From: Nocardioides allogilvus | GTDB taxonomy: Bacteria; Actinomycetota; Actinomycetes; Propionibacteriales; Nocardioidaceae | DNA length: 64,000 nucleotides | Assembly (NCBI RefSeq): GCF_003047285.1 | Contig: NZ_PZYX01000003.1 | Coordinates: forward strand, 62,001 to 126,000 | Direction: 5' to 3' | Shown: positions 1 to 9,136 of the stretch, piece by piece | How the letters are laid out: each line of letters starts with the position of its first letter | Position numbering within the stretch: position 1 is the first letter of the stretch | The notes under the pieces: model-generated | Told to the model about the DNA's origin: nothing | What the model saw: only the letters and a program-made list of their open reading frames with translations | Database searches by the model: none | Program-made: the position numbers and the translations under genes

Positions 1-1
1 G

Positions 2-1213
2 TTGGCGCTCGCCCTCGCCGCGAGCGCGTTCGCCAGCGGAGTCTGGATCGTGGCGCTGGTCTGGGAGGTCATCCGTCTCGGCGGCGGCCCGGGCCAGCTC
101 TCGACCGTGATGACCGCCAGCGCGGTCGGCGTGCTGATCCCGGCGCTGCTGGCCGGGGTCGTGGCCGACCGGGTGCCGCAGAAGCTGATCCTGCTCACCG
201 TCGCGCTCGTCGAGATGGTGGCGATGGGGCTGGTCGCGTTCCTGTCCTCCGCCGACCTCAACGCGATCTGGATCCTCGCGTGCGTCACCTTCGTGTCCGG
301 GATGGGCATGGCGTTCTACTACCCCGCCTACTCCGCCTGGCTGCCGGCACTGATCCCCGAGTCCGACCTGCAGGCGGTCAACGGGTTCGAGGGCATGGTG
401 CGCCCGACCATCGGCCAGGCCGTCGGGCCGGCCGTGGCCGGTGCGGTCGTCGGGGCGTACTCGCCCGGCGCCGCCTTCACCGTGGCCACGGTCGTGGGCG
501 CGGTCGCGCTGGTGGTGCTCACCAAGGTTCCGCAGACCGCCATCCGCCGTACCCTCGACGAGGCGCACGCCCGGCACCCGATCCGCTCCGCGGTCGCGGA
601 CATGCGCGAGGGCTTCGCCTACATGGTGCGCACCCCGTGGCTGCTCGCGACGCTGCTGTTCGCGTCGCTGATGATCCTGGTGATGATGGGCCCGCTCGAG
701 GTGCTGATCCCGTTCCTGATCAAGGACACGCTGGGCGGCGGCCCCGACGACCACTCCTACGTCCTGGCCGCGTTCGGCATCGGCGGTGCGCTCGGCTCGC
801 TGGCGATGGCGTCCGTGCGGATGCCGCGGCGCTACCTCACGCTGATGAACGTCGGCTGGGGACTCGGCTGCCTGCCGTTCCTGGTGATCGCGGTGGCCGA
901 CCGCGTCTGGATGGTGATCGGTGCCGCGGCTGTGATGGGGGCGCTCTTCTCGGCGCCGATGGTCATCTGGGGCACGCTCCTGCAGCGCCGGGTGCCACCC
1001 GCTCTGCTCGGTCGCGTCGCGAGCCTCGACTTCTTCGTCAGCATCTCGCTGATGCCGGTCTCGATGGCGCTCGCCGGGCCCGTGGCCGACGCGATCGGGC
1101 TGCGCAACACCTTCTACATCGCCGGCATCGTGCCGGTCGTCGTCGCGGTCGTCGCGACGGTGTGGGCCAAGCTGCCGGCCGACGAGCTCGCGCACCCGCT
1201 GCGGGCCGACTGA
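2..1213 (+). CDS. MFS transporter, 5' end cut by window edge
   Basis: Major facilitator superfamily membrane transporter of the drug- or siderophore-exporter type (MFS_3/DHA3-like). The visible 403 residues form about eleven hydrophobic segments with a central charged loop near residues 185-205. The motif GVVADRVPQK after the second visible segment matches the conserved loop 2-3 of MFS exporters. The frame is open to the window edge and the first visible residues already lie inside a membrane helix, so roughly 20-40 N-terminal residues and the true start lie upstream. It ends 4 bp from the convergent lipoprotein gene. Substrate cannot be told from sequence. Confidence 0.85.
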   Translation: MALALAASAFASGVWIVALVWEVIRLGGGPGQLSTVMTASAVGVLIPALLAGVVADRVPQKLILLTVALVEMVAMGLVAFLSSADLNAIWILACVTFVSGMGMAFYYPAYSAWLPALIPESDLQAVNGFEGMVRPTIGQAVGPAVAGAVVGAYSPGAAFTVATVVGAVALVVLTKVPQTAIRRTLDEAHARHPIRSAVADMREGFAYMVRTPWLLATLLFASLMILVMMGPLEVLIPFLIKDTLGGGPDDHSYVLAAFGIGGALGSLAMASVRMPRRYLTLMNVGWGLGCLPFLVIAVADRVWMVIGAAAVMGALFSAPMVIWGTLLQRRVPPALLGRVASLDFFVSISLMPVSMALAGPVADAIGLRNTFYIAGIVPVVVAVVATVWAKLPADELAHPLRAD

Positions 1214-1217
1214 AGCC

Positions 1218-2438
1218 CTACGCCGGTTCCTTGAGCGCGTTCATCTCGAAGTGCATCGGGTCGGTGTAGCCCCAGTCGCCACCCCAGGCGAAGCCCCACT
1301 TCTTGAAGATCTCGACGACGGCGCGGTTCATCTCACCGAAGGTGCCGCGCTGGTTGCCCGGCACGTTGAGGTCGAGCGCGATGCCGAAGGAGTGCAGCGA
1401 GAGCTGCTGGGTGTTGGCGATGTAGCGCGGGTAGTAGCACCCGGCGTACTCCCCCGGGTTGATCTCGTCGGCGAGCCCGGTCGTCTGGATCTCGAGCAGC
1501 GCCGCCCGCAGCTGCGGGAAGATCACCTTGTGGCAGGTGACGTTGCCCAGGATCGGCACCGGCTCGGTGCGGATGTTGGCGGTGACCCAGGACTGCTCGG
1601 GCGCGATCCGGCCGCCACCCAGCACGGTGTAGCGGAAGGTGCCGACGGCCTCGGCGACCGAACCGCCGCTCAGCACCGCGATCTGCTCCGCACCTGGGTC
1701 GAGGTCCGGACCGAGGATGGACACGGCCGCGTCGTCGCCGACGATCTCCTGCAGCTTCTCCATCACGTCGCGCGGTGAGTAGATGCCGGTGTTGACCAGC
1801 ATGGCGTTGTCGGTGGGGATCCCGAGCTCCTCGCCCCACTTCTCGTTGACCACGGCGTCGATCTGCGGCACCTGCGGCGCATAGGCGCCGATGTGCACCG
1901 TCGGGGCGTCCTCGTCGTTGCCGAGCTGGAGGTAGCCCGCCTTGTCCTGCAGCTGCTCGGCCAGCGACTTCTCCAGCGCGACCTCGCCCCCGGCGACCCG
2001 GTCCCACTGCTCCTGCAGCTCGGCGGACGCCGCGATGGTGAAGTTGCGGTACGTCGACGGGTCGACCGCACCGATGTTGATGACCCTGTTCTCGATGCCG
2101 ACGTTGCCGAGCGAGAGCACCAGCGACCGCTTGACGGTCCTCAGCGCGTTGATCTCCTCGATCACCTCGGGGTCCAGGGCGTCCTGGTCCTTGATGATCA
2201 GGTCGGCGAGCACCAGCGCGCCCTTGCGCGGGCCCGGTGGCTCGACGGCGTGCGCCGGGTCCGCCACAGGCGGCTCGGTCTCGGCCGGCGACGACGTGGG
2301 GGCGGAGGACGAGGTCGTCGGGGAGGCTGACGGGGAGGGTGTGGCCGTGTCGGGGGATGCCTCGGGGTTGCCGCACGCGGTCGCCAGCAGCAACAGCCAC
2401 GTGGCTGCTGCAGCGCGCACTCGACGTACTCGCGACAT
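1218..2438 (-). CDS. VanY-like M15 peptidase lipoprotein
   Basis: Predicted lipid-anchored extracytoplasmic peptidase of the D-alanyl-D-alanine carboxypeptidase (M15, VanY) fold, likely acting on peptidoglycan stem peptides. The ATG at 2438 has a strong GGGAGG site upstream and gives 406 aa beginning with a signal peptide and lipobox LLATAC (Cys22). A Ser/Thr/Pro-rich linker follows. The C-terminal domain shows the M15 zinc pattern: His349 and Asp356 in HSFGIALDLN, and His396 in DPMHFEM. The middle 250 residues are not recognised. It is convergent with the upstream MFS gene. An in-frame earlier start exists but would bury the signal peptide, so it was rejected. Confidence 0.8.
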   Translation of the reverse strand: MSRVRRVRAAAATWLLLLATACGNPEASPDTATPSPSASPTTSSSAPTSSPAETEPPVADPAHAVEPPGPRKGALVLADLIIKDQDALDPEVIEEINALRTVKRSLVLSLGNVGIENRVINIGAVDPSTYRNFTIAASAELQEQWDRVAGGEVALEKSLAEQLQDKAGYLQLGNDEDAPTVHIGAYAPQVPQIDAVVNEKWGEELGIPTDNAMLVNTGIYSPRDVMEKLQEIVGDDAAVSILGPDLDPGAEQIAVLSGGSVAEAVGTFRYTVLGGGRIAPEQSWVTANIRTEPVPILGNVTCHKVIFPQLRAALLEIQTTGLADEINPGEYAGCYYPRYIANTQQLSLHSFGIALDLNVPGNQRGTFGEMNRAVVEIFKKWGFAWGGDWGYTDPMHFEMNALKEPA

Positions 2439-2504
2439 CGTTCCTCCCTCTCGCCCGGTCAAGGGTAGGCGGGACGCGGTGACGATCGCGCGCATCCACC
2501 TCAC

Positions 2505-3587
2505 TTACAGCCAGACCCGCACCCAGTCGACGTACATGGTCCGGTCGTCCGCATCCACCGGCAGTCGGTCCCGGGTGGACAAGGTCGCCAGACCGATGAC
2601 CATAGGGGCCAACGGACTCGAGCTCTCGACGCGGCGAATCGTCCGTCCGTCGACCTGGAAGGTGTAGTCCTCAGGGGTCCATACGACAGAATAGACGTGG
2701 AACTTGCCGTCGTTCGGCGCGTCCACGGGAGACATGAGCCGGCGCAAGGGCTGGACGGCGCCGTCGGTCACGCGGTTCACGGTGGTGGCAACGCGCGGAG
2801 CACTGTCGGTGCCCGCGGTCTCGGTGATCACCACGCCTTCGTGCTCGGCGTCCATCACCCACCGCTCACCGGGACTTGCGGGCTGCAGCCAGAACTGAGA
2901 GGTCACTCCGCGCGAACTTGGCAGCTTGATCCGAGCCGCCGACGTCCCGTAGGTGACAGGGGCACGGAACACGACGTGGCCGTTCAGGCGGGCCCGTTGT
3001 CCCGTACGTCGGCACGGCCGCCTCGGAGCCTCCTCGACACTCAAGGCCAGCTGGCCGTCCGCGAGCGTCATCGCCCGCCGGTCACTGAACGTGCAGGTCC
3101 CTCCGTCGTCCGGCTGCGGAACCATGAGCCACTCCGCGCTCAAGGTCTCGGCGTCGAACTCCTCGCCAACGTAGATGGGTTGCCCGTCCGTGACGGGGTC
3201 GACACCCACCACCTCGCGCGAGCCGTCCACGTCGGTCACGACCCGGCTGTAGGCCCCGTCGGAGGATTCGAGCCGGACGCGCCCCTGCGCATCGGTCGTG
3301 CCCTCATCCTCGGGTCGCCATCCCCCGTCGGACCACACGTCGAGGCGAACCGGATGACCCTCGGCTGCGCCGCGAACCTCGACCATCACGCCGTACCCCG
3401 CCGCTCCCGCCGGCGCGACATCATGGCCCGCACCGATCAACTGCGGCTCCGCACGTGCAGTGACGACCGTGCTGACGGGAAGTCCTGCCCAGATGGAGGC
3501 TGTCCAGGCGATCGCGAACAGGACGCCGGTGATGATCGGCGCCAGCAGGATCTTGCTGTCCCAACCAGTCACGCCGTCGATTCTCAC
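2505..3587 (-). CDS. Membrane-anchored GH16-like (laminarinase-fold) protein
   Basis: A 360-aa protein starting at GTG 3587, with one N-terminal membrane segment (about residues 12-36), a small beta-rich domain (about 60-130) and a C-terminal jelly-roll resembling glycoside hydrolase family 16. The typical end signature is visible in FHVYSVVWTPEDYTFQVDG. The expected catalytic E-x-D-x-E stretch appears as VMDAEHE near residues 244-250, so the nucleophile Glu seems to be missing. It may therefore bind rather than cleave glucan. It is divergent from the polysaccharide operon at 3664 and may modify or bind that polymer, which is inference. The frame runs further upstream into the neighbouring gene, but that part has no conserved features. 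Confidence 0.6.
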   Translation of the reverse strand: MRIDGVTGWDSKILLAPIITGVLFAIAWTASIWAGLPVSTVVTARAEPQLIGAGHDVAPAGAAGYGVMVEVRGAAEGHPVRLDVWSDGGWRPEDEGTTDAQGRVRLESSDGAYSRVVTDVDGSREVVGVDPVTDGQPIYVGEEFDAETLSAEWLMVPQPDDGGTCTFSDRRAMTLADGQLALSVEEAPRRPCRRTGQRARLNGHVVFRAPVTYGTSAARIKLPSSRGVTSQFWLQPASPGERWVMDAEHEGVVITETAGTDSAPRVATTVNRVTDGAVQPLRRLMSPVDAPNDGKFHVYSVVWTPEDYTFQVDGRTIRRVESSSPLAPMVIGLATLSTRDRLPVDADDRTMYVDWVRVWL

Positions 3588-3663
3588 CGATGCCAGGTTT
3601 TTCCCACGAACCCACGCGGCAAGTAGAGTGCGAGCGCTGTTGCTCCAACGGGGAAGGATCGTC

Positions 3664-4812
3664 ATGGAGGCAATTCCATTCGCGCGCCCCGACGTGGGTG
3701 CCGCGGAGGCCGCCGCTGTCAGCGACGCGATCCTCTCGGGCTGGGTCACGACCGGCAAGATCAGCGCCGAGTTCGAGCAGGCCTTCGCCGAGCGGGTGGG
3801 CGCCAAGCACGCAGTGGCCGTGAACAGCGCCACCGCCGGGCTGCACCTCGCCCTGGAGGCGGCCGGGATCGGCCCCGGCGACGAGGTGCTGGTTCCGACC
3901 TGGACCTTCACCGCATCAGCAGAGGTGGTGCGCTACCTCGGCGCTGATCCCGTGCTGGTCGACGTCGACCCCGAGACGTTGGCGCTGGACCTCACGCTCG
4001 CGGAGAAGAAGCTCTCGGACCGCACCCGCGGCGTCATTCCCGTGCACTTCGCCGGCTTGCCGATGGACCCGCACGCACTTTCTGCGTTCGCGACCGCACA
4101 TGACCTGGCCGTGATCGAGGACGCCGCACACGCGTTCCCCGCCTCGCACTCCGGCAGCACGGTCGGCGCCGGTCCGTCCGCCGCGACGGTCTTCAGCTTC
4201 TACGCCACCAAGACCATGACCACCGGCGAGGGCGGCATGGTGACCACCGACGACGAGGACCTCGCGCGCCGCGTGCGGGTCATGCGTCTGCACGGCATCG
4301 ATCGTGACGTGCTCGACCGCTACACACGCGTCGGAGCATCGTGGCAGTACGACGTGGTGGCACCCGGTTTCAAGTACAACATGACCGACATCGCAGCCGC
4401 GATGGGACTCGTGCAGCTCGGGCGGGCCGAGTCGATGAGGCAGCGACGAGCCGACATCGCCGACCGCTACCACGAGGCGTTCGCGGACCTGCCGCTCCAG
4501 CTGCCCGCCGTCGCCGGCGAGGGCGTACAGCACTCGTGGCACCTCTACTCCGCACGGCTGCGCGACGCCCCCCTCGATCGCGACGCGTTCATCATGCGCA
4601 TGCAGGAACAGGGTGTCGCCTGCAGCGTCCACTTCATTCCCCTGCACCAGCTGAAGTACTGGCGCGAGCGCTACGACCTGCGCGCCGAGGACTTCCCCGT
4701 CGCCTCCGACGCCTTCACCCGCGTGGTGAGCCTGCCCATCTCCTCGGCGCTGACCGACGACCAGGTCGATCGCGTCATCGCCGCCGTACGCACGACTCTC
4801 AAGGCATCCTGA
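3664..4812 (+). CDS. DegT/DnrJ/EryC1/StrS sugar aminotransferase (PglE-like)
   Basis: PLP-dependent aminotransferase of 382 aa that installs an amino group on a keto sugar nucleotide. Visible family marks are Asp153 (IEDAAHA) and the Schiff-base Lys183 in FYATKTMTTGEGGM. The ATG at 3664 has GGGAAGG upstream. It is the first gene of a five-gene operon, two bases ahead of the phosphoglycosyltransferase gene. Together with the WbpM/PglF-like dehydratase at 17825 it could make a UDP-4-amino-4,6-dideoxy sugar, the type of donor used by PglC-like initiating enzymes. That pairing is inferred from gene content. The family assignment is firm, the substrate is not. Confidence 0.85.
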   Translation: MEAIPFARPDVGAAEAAAVSDAILSGWVTTGKISAEFEQAFAERVGAKHAVAVNSATAGLHLALEAAGIGPGDEVLVPTWTFTASAEVVRYLGADPVLVDVDPETLALDLTLAEKKLSDRTRGVIPVHFAGLPMDPHALSAFATAHDLAVIEDAAHAFPASHSGSTVGAGPSAATVFSFYATKTMTTGEGGMVTTDDEDLARRVRVMRLHGIDRDVLDRYTRVGASWQYDVVAPGFKYNMTDIAAAMGLVQLGRAESMRQRRADIADRYHEAFADLPLQLPAVAGEGVQHSWHLYSARLRDAPLDRDAFIMRMQEQGVACSVHFIPLHQLKYWRERYDLRAEDFPVASDAFTRVVSLPISSALTDDQVDRVIAAVRTTLKAS

Positions 4813-4814
4813 TC

Positions 4815-5405
4815 GTGCTCAAGCGCAGCATCGACGTCCTGGGGGCGGCCGTCGGGTCGATCCTGCTGTCGCCGCTCCTGCTCGTGATCGCTGCCCTGAT
4901 CCGGGTGCGCGAGGGTGCGCCTGTGCTGTTCCGCCAGGAACGCGTCGGTCGCGACGGCCGGACATTTCGCATTCTGAAGTTCCGCACCATGCGCGTCAGC
5001 CAGCCGGGTGCGCCCGAGGTGACCGTCGCCGGCGACGAGCGCATCACCGACATCGGCCGGGTGCTGCGCCGCACCAAGCTCGACGAGCTGCCGCAGCTCT
5101 TCAACGTGCTCAAGGGCGACATGAGCCTGGTCGGACCTCGGCCCGAGGTCGAGCAGTACGTCGCCGACTGGCCCGAGGACGTCCGTCGGATCGTTTTGTC
5201 GGTGCGGCCTGGGATCACCGACCCGGCTTCCCTCGAACACTTCGACGAGGAGGCCCTGCTGGCGCAGTACGCCGATCCGATCGAGGCCTACCGGACCATC
5301 GTGACCCCGAAGAAGCTGGAGATGTACCAGCGCTACGTGGCAGCCCAGTCGTTGGCCGGCGACCTGAAGATCATCATCGCAACCGTGAGGAGGGCGTTCG
5401 CGTGA
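4815..5405 (+). CDS. Initiating phosphoglycosyltransferase (bacterial sugar transferase, PglC-like)
   Basis: Monotopic phosphoglycosyltransferase of 196 aa that transfers a sugar phosphate from UDP-sugar to undecaprenyl phosphate, starting the lipid-linked repeat unit at the inner membrane. It has one N-terminal membrane segment (about residues 8-29), the LKFRTM motif, the catalytic Asp90-Glu91 dyad in TKLDELPQL and the closing GDMSLVGPRP motif. The short form lacks the extra transmembrane N-terminus of WbaP/WcaJ, so it resembles PglC. The GTG start at 4815 sits two bases after the aminotransferase stop, and the gene overlaps the next by four bases (GTGA), indicating translational coupling. 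Confidence 0.88.
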   Translation: MLKRSIDVLGAAVGSILLSPLLLVIAALIRVREGAPVLFRQERVGRDGRTFRILKFRTMRVSQPGAPEVTVAGDERITDIGRVLRRTKLDELPQLFNVLKGDMSLVGPRPEVEQYVADWPEDVRRIVLSVRPGITDPASLEHFDEEALLAQYADPIEAYRTIVTPKKLEMYQRYVAAQSLAGDLKIIIATVRRAFA

Positions 5406-6625
5406 CGACGCCACTGAAGGTCTGGCTGGTCAACCACTACGCCATCCCCGAGAGCGCCCCCGGCATCACCCGGCACGCGACCCTGGCGAGGCTGATGGAG
5501 GAGCGAAGCGACGTCCAGACGCTGATCATCTCCGGTCGCGGCCACTACTGGAACGTAGCCGAGGCCCGCGATGACAACTCGGAGCGATTCTCCTCCGTGC
5601 CCGTCGACGTCGCCCCGGCCAACGGCATCCGCCGCGTGCTGAACATGCTCCACTTCGCCCTGCGCGTGGTGACCAAGGCGCTGCGCACACCGCGCGGGCA
5701 GCGTCCGGACGTTGTCCTCGCCTCCAGCCCACACCTGTTCGGCGGTGTCGGCGGCTGGCTCGCGGCCCGCTGGTTCCGGGTCCCTTTCGTCCTCGAGGTC
5801 CGCGACCTCTGGCCGATGTCGTTGGTCGAGCTGCTCGGCCTGAAGGGCTGGCACCCGCTCGTCGTGGTGATGAAGGTGCTGGAGCGATTCCTCTATCGAG
5901 TCGCGGACGTCGTCTTCCTGGTGCTTCCCGGTAGTGAGACGCACGTGCGGGCGGTGGCCGGCCGCGAGGTGCGCACCGTGACCGTGCCCAACGGCGTCGA
6001 CGTCTCCACCCTGCCGGAGCCCGGGGCCCCCCTGTCGCTCGCGGGCGGACCGATCAGCGTCGTCTACGCAGGCGCCCACGGCGTCCCCAATGCGCTGGAC
6101 ACGATGATCGACGCCTGGTCCATCATCGAGCGGCGAACGGACGCGCCCCCGATGACCCTGCGGCTGATCGGGGACGGCAAGGAGAAGCCCAACCTCCAGG
6201 CCCTGGTCGCCGAGCGAGGCCTGACGACCGTGTCGTTCGAGGACCCGGTGACGAAGTCCGAGGTGCGTGAGCGGATGCGGGACGCCGACATCCTCATCAT
6301 CACCTGGCGCGACTCCCCTCTGTACGCCAACGGGATCAGCCCCAACAAGCTCTACGACTACATGGCGGCCGCCCGGCCCGTCGTGATCGCGGTCAACACC
6401 CCGATCAACCCTGTCGCCGAGTCCGATGGTGGAGTGTCGGTGCCGCCCGAGGACCCTGCCGCGCTCGTTGAGGGACTGATCGACCTCGCCGATGCATCAC
6501 CCGAGGAACGCGCCCGCCTGGGGCGCCAGGGCATGGACTACGTCTTCGAGCACCACGACCTGGCCAAGGTCGCAGACCGGCTGGCTGGCGAGCTGCGAGC
6601 CGCGGTGGAGCGCGGTCGCAGATGA
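5402..6625 (+). CDS. Glycosyltransferase family 4
   Basis: GT-B fold glycosyltransferase of 407 aa, WcaI/WbuB-like, adding a sugar to the undecaprenyl-linked oligosaccharide on the cytoplasmic side. The N-terminal acceptor domain begins KVWLVNHYAIPESAPGITRH. The C-terminal donor domain carries the nucleotide-sugar segment NKLYDYMAAARPVV. The gene starts at GTG 5402 overlapping the upstream stop and ends with an ATGA overlap into the polymerase gene. Both overlaps place it firmly in the operon. Linkage and sugar are unknown. Confidence 0.85.
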   Translation: MTTPLKVWLVNHYAIPESAPGITRHATLARLMEERSDVQTLIISGRGHYWNVAEARDDNSERFSSVPVDVAPANGIRRVLNMLHFALRVVTKALRTPRGQRPDVVLASSPHLFGGVGGWLAARWFRVPFVLEVRDLWPMSLVELLGLKGWHPLVVVMKVLERFLYRVADVVFLVLPGSETHVRAVAGREVRTVTVPNGVDVSTLPEPGAPLSLAGGPISVVYAGAHGVPNALDTMIDAWSIIERRTDAPPMTLRLIGDGKEKPNLQALVAERGLTTVSFEDPVTKSEVRERMRDADILIITWRDSPLYANGISPNKLYDYMAAARPVVIAVNTPINPVAESDGGVSVPPEDPAALVEGLIDLADASPEERARLGRQGMDYVFEHHDLAKVADRLAGELRAAVERGRR

Positions 6626-7953
6626 CCGTCGTCGTCCTGGGAGCGGTCTTCCTGGTCCTCGTGGCCCTGCTGGCTGCGGCGACCCGCTCCTTCGACCATG
6701 TCGTCTCGCCCGTCACCTTGTTCGGTCTCGGACTGTTCCTCTACGTCGTGGCGATCCCGATGGAGGTCACGCTCACCGGCAACCGGAATCTCTCCCTGCG
6801 CAGCACCATCGTGATCCCGCAGGAGGTCGTGACACAAGTCGTTCCCCTGGCGTTCGTCGCGCTGATCGCCTTCGTGGTGGGATACCTCCTGATCGTGGAC
6901 CGCACCCCGTTCACCCAGCCGACCTTCAGCCGCGCGGACATCGCCCACGCGCAGCGTGCACTGGGCCTGTGCGCTGCCTTGTCGGTGCTGGTCATGCTCG
7001 TGCTGTTCGGAGCGCAGCTGATCGCCACCCGCGACTACACGACGTCCTACACCCAGCGATACGAGAGCCCGTTGTACGCCGTCGGGCTCGCCATGATGCA
7101 AGTGCTGCTGGCGATGTACGGGTTCTCCCTCGCACGCTTCGGAAGGCACCCGTTCCGCGACGCCGTCGCCTTCGCCGGCCTGTTGTCCATGTGGGGGCTC
7201 TACTCCAACCAGAAGACACCCATCGTCCTCGCGGGACTGGTGGCGCTCGGCTACCTCACCACGCGAGTGCGCAAGCCATCAGCCCTGGCTGTCGGGACCT
7301 CCGTCATGGTGATGCCGGTCCTGCTGGCCGTGGCCGCCATCTCCTTCAGCACGTTCCGGGGAGGCGGCGTCCTGCAGCTCGCAGGTCGATCCGGCTACTT
7401 GACGACCATCGAACCCGCTGGACCGTTCGTGTCCATCGTGGACGAGATGCTTGACCGTGGGTCGAGCGCACCCGCATCAGGTTTCGGTGAGTCGGTCATC
7501 CAGGGACTCGTCGGCTGGGTACCACGGGCGGTCTGGTCCGACCGGCCCCTCGACATCGCTGAGCAGTTCGCGCGGACCCGGATCCCCGACTGGCAGCCCG
7601 GTGAGGGCTACGGGTACTCCCCCTTTGCCGAGGCCGTCCATCAAGGTGGACTCGCCGGCGTGGCCGCCTACTTCCTCCTCCTGGGCCTCGTCGTCGCACT
7701 CCTCCGCAATCTGTTGCTGCGCCGCCGCCACGATGGGTCGGCCCTCACGATCGTGGCCGAGAGCTTCTACCACGTAGTGGTCCTGCTGCTGCTGTTCACG
7801 CTGTTCCGGGGTCCCTTGCAGGCATTCGTCACCACCTTCGTGCAGTACTCCGTCGCGTTGGTGCTGGCGCTCGTCATGACCGCTCTTCTTCCGCGACTTC
7901 TCCAGGACTCGCATGCTGTTGGGTCCGATCCTGACCCGGTCGAGGTGTCCTGA
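6622..7953 (+). CDS. O-antigen/oligosaccharide repeat-unit polymerase (Wzy-like) membrane protein
   Basis: Integral membrane protein of 443 aa with about ten to twelve hydrophobic segments and a large extracytoplasmic loop before the last three helices (around residues 240-335). This architecture is typical of Wzy/WzyE-like polymerases that join undecaprenyl-linked repeat units. Sequence motifs in this family are weak, so the call rests on topology and position between two glycosyltransferases in a polysaccharide operon. It begins with an ATGA overlap and is followed one base after its stop by the next gene. A transporter is less likely because the loop carries polar and aromatic residues rather than MFS motifs. 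Confidence 0.7.
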   Translation: MTVVVLGAVFLVLVALLAAATRSFDHVVSPVTLFGLGLFLYVVAIPMEVTLTGNRNLSLRSTIVIPQEVVTQVVPLAFVALIAFVVGYLLIVDRTPFTQPTFSRADIAHAQRALGLCAALSVLVMLVLFGAQLIATRDYTTSYTQRYESPLYAVGLAMMQVLLAMYGFSLARFGRHPFRDAVAFAGLLSMWGLYSNQKTPIVLAGLVALGYLTTRVRKPSALAVGTSVMVMPVLLAVAAISFSTFRGGGVLQLAGRSGYLTTIEPAGPFVSIVDEMLDRGSSAPASGFGESVIQGLVGWVPRAVWSDRPLDIAEQFARTRIPDWQPGEGYGYSPFAEAVHQGGLAGVAAYFLLLGLVVALLRNLLLRRRHDGSALTIVAESFYHVVVLLLLFTLFRGPLQAFVTTFVQYSVALVLALVMTALLPRLLQDSHAVGSDPDPVEVS

Positions 7954-7954
7954 G

Positions 7955-9136
7955 GTGCGGCTGCTCTACATCACCGCGTCCTATCCCTTCGGTGGAAGCG
8001 CCGAGTCGTTCCTGGAGCCCGAGCTGGCAGAGCTTGCGGCGCTCGGGGTCCGGATCGACGTCCTTCCGATGCGGCGTACTGGCGTGGCCCGCGCCCTGCC
8101 CCCCGGTGTCACGCTGAGGGCCGAGTCCCTCGCCGGGTCCGTCCGCACGACGCTGCGCCACCGGGCCCGAGGGACGGGAGCGTTGCTCCGTGTCCTACGG
8201 CAGTCCCCCCGTGTCCTTGCCCGCAACAGCGTGGTCATCCCCTTGGCGGTCGCTGTGGCGGCCTCGATTGCCGACGAGGAGCCCTATGACCACATCCATG
8301 CTCACTGGCTCAGCCACACCTCCACTTGCGCTCTGGCCATCTCCCACCTGACTGGCAGCCCATTCAGCATCACCGCCCATCGCTGGGACGTGTACGTCGA
8401 GAACCTGTTCCACGCGAAGGCTGAGCGGGCCGTGTTCATCAGGTTCATCGCGCGCGCCTGTCGGGCCGCGTTCGAGGAGCGAGTGGGCGAAGGCGCCGGC
8501 CGACTCGTCGACCTCCACATGGGGGTCGAGTCGAGCGAGAGGGTGGACGGGCCGCCGCCCCTCGGCCAAGAACGCGGGACCACACTCCGGCTCGTCACTG
8601 CCGGCAGCCTGCTGCCCGTCAAGGGTCAACGTCACCTGGTCGAGGCGATGAGCCTGCTGCGCGACCGGGGGTTCGATACGACTCTCGACTTGTACGGCGA
8701 CGGGCCGCTGGCCCCCGAGCTGGCGGCCCAGGTGAGCGACCTCGCACTGGCGGACCGTGTCACCATGCACGGTGTCCGGCCGCGATCGGAGCTCGCGACC
8801 ACCTATGCGGCCGGACAGTATGACGTGTTCGTGATGCCCAGCGTGGACCTGGGTGGAGGGGTCCACGAGGGTGTGCCGGTCTCCGTCATGGAGGCGATGT
8901 CGGCCGGGCTGGCCGTCGTGGCCACCGAGACCGGGGGCATCCCGGAGCTCGTCGTCGACGGGGTCACCGGACTCCTGGTGCCGGACAAGTCGGCCGCTGC
9001 ACTCGCGGATGCGATCCAGCGTCTGTCCGACGACGAGCTGCGTAGCACCCTCGCGGCAGCCGGAACGCGACACGTGCGCACCGAGTTTGATGCAGCGACG
9101 GTCGCTGCTCAGCTGCTCGCGCTCATGCAGGGCTGA
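7955..9136 (+). CDS. Glycosyltransferase family 4
   Basis: GT-B glycosyltransferase of 393 aa. It starts RLLYITASYPFGGSAESFLE, a common GT4 N-terminus, and carries the donor-site region VMPSVDLGGGVHEGVPVSVM followed by GLAVVATETGGIPELV, where the conserved glutamates bind the nucleotide sugar. The GTG at 7955, one base beyond the preceding stop, is preferred over an earlier in-frame start inside the polymerase gene. It is the last gene of the plus-strand operon, and its 3' end overlaps the convergent flippase gene by 14 bp, leaving no room for a classical terminator. Confidence 0.85.
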   Translation: MRLLYITASYPFGGSAESFLEPELAELAALGVRIDVLPMRRTGVARALPPGVTLRAESLAGSVRTTLRHRARGTGALLRVLRQSPRVLARNSVVIPLAVAVAASIADEEPYDHIHAHWLSHTSTCALAISHLTGSPFSITAHRWDVYVENLFHAKAERAVFIRFIARACRAAFEERVGEGAGRLVDLHMGVESSERVDGPPPLGQERGTTLRLVTAGSLLPVKGQRHLVEAMSLLRDRGFDTTLDLYGDGPLAPELAAQVSDLALADRVTMHGVRPRSELATTYAAGQYDVFVMPSVDLGGGVHEGVPVSVMEAMSAGLAVVATETGGIPELVVDGVTGLLVPDKSAAALADAIQRLSDDELRSTLAAAGTRHVRTEFDAATVAAQLLALMQG

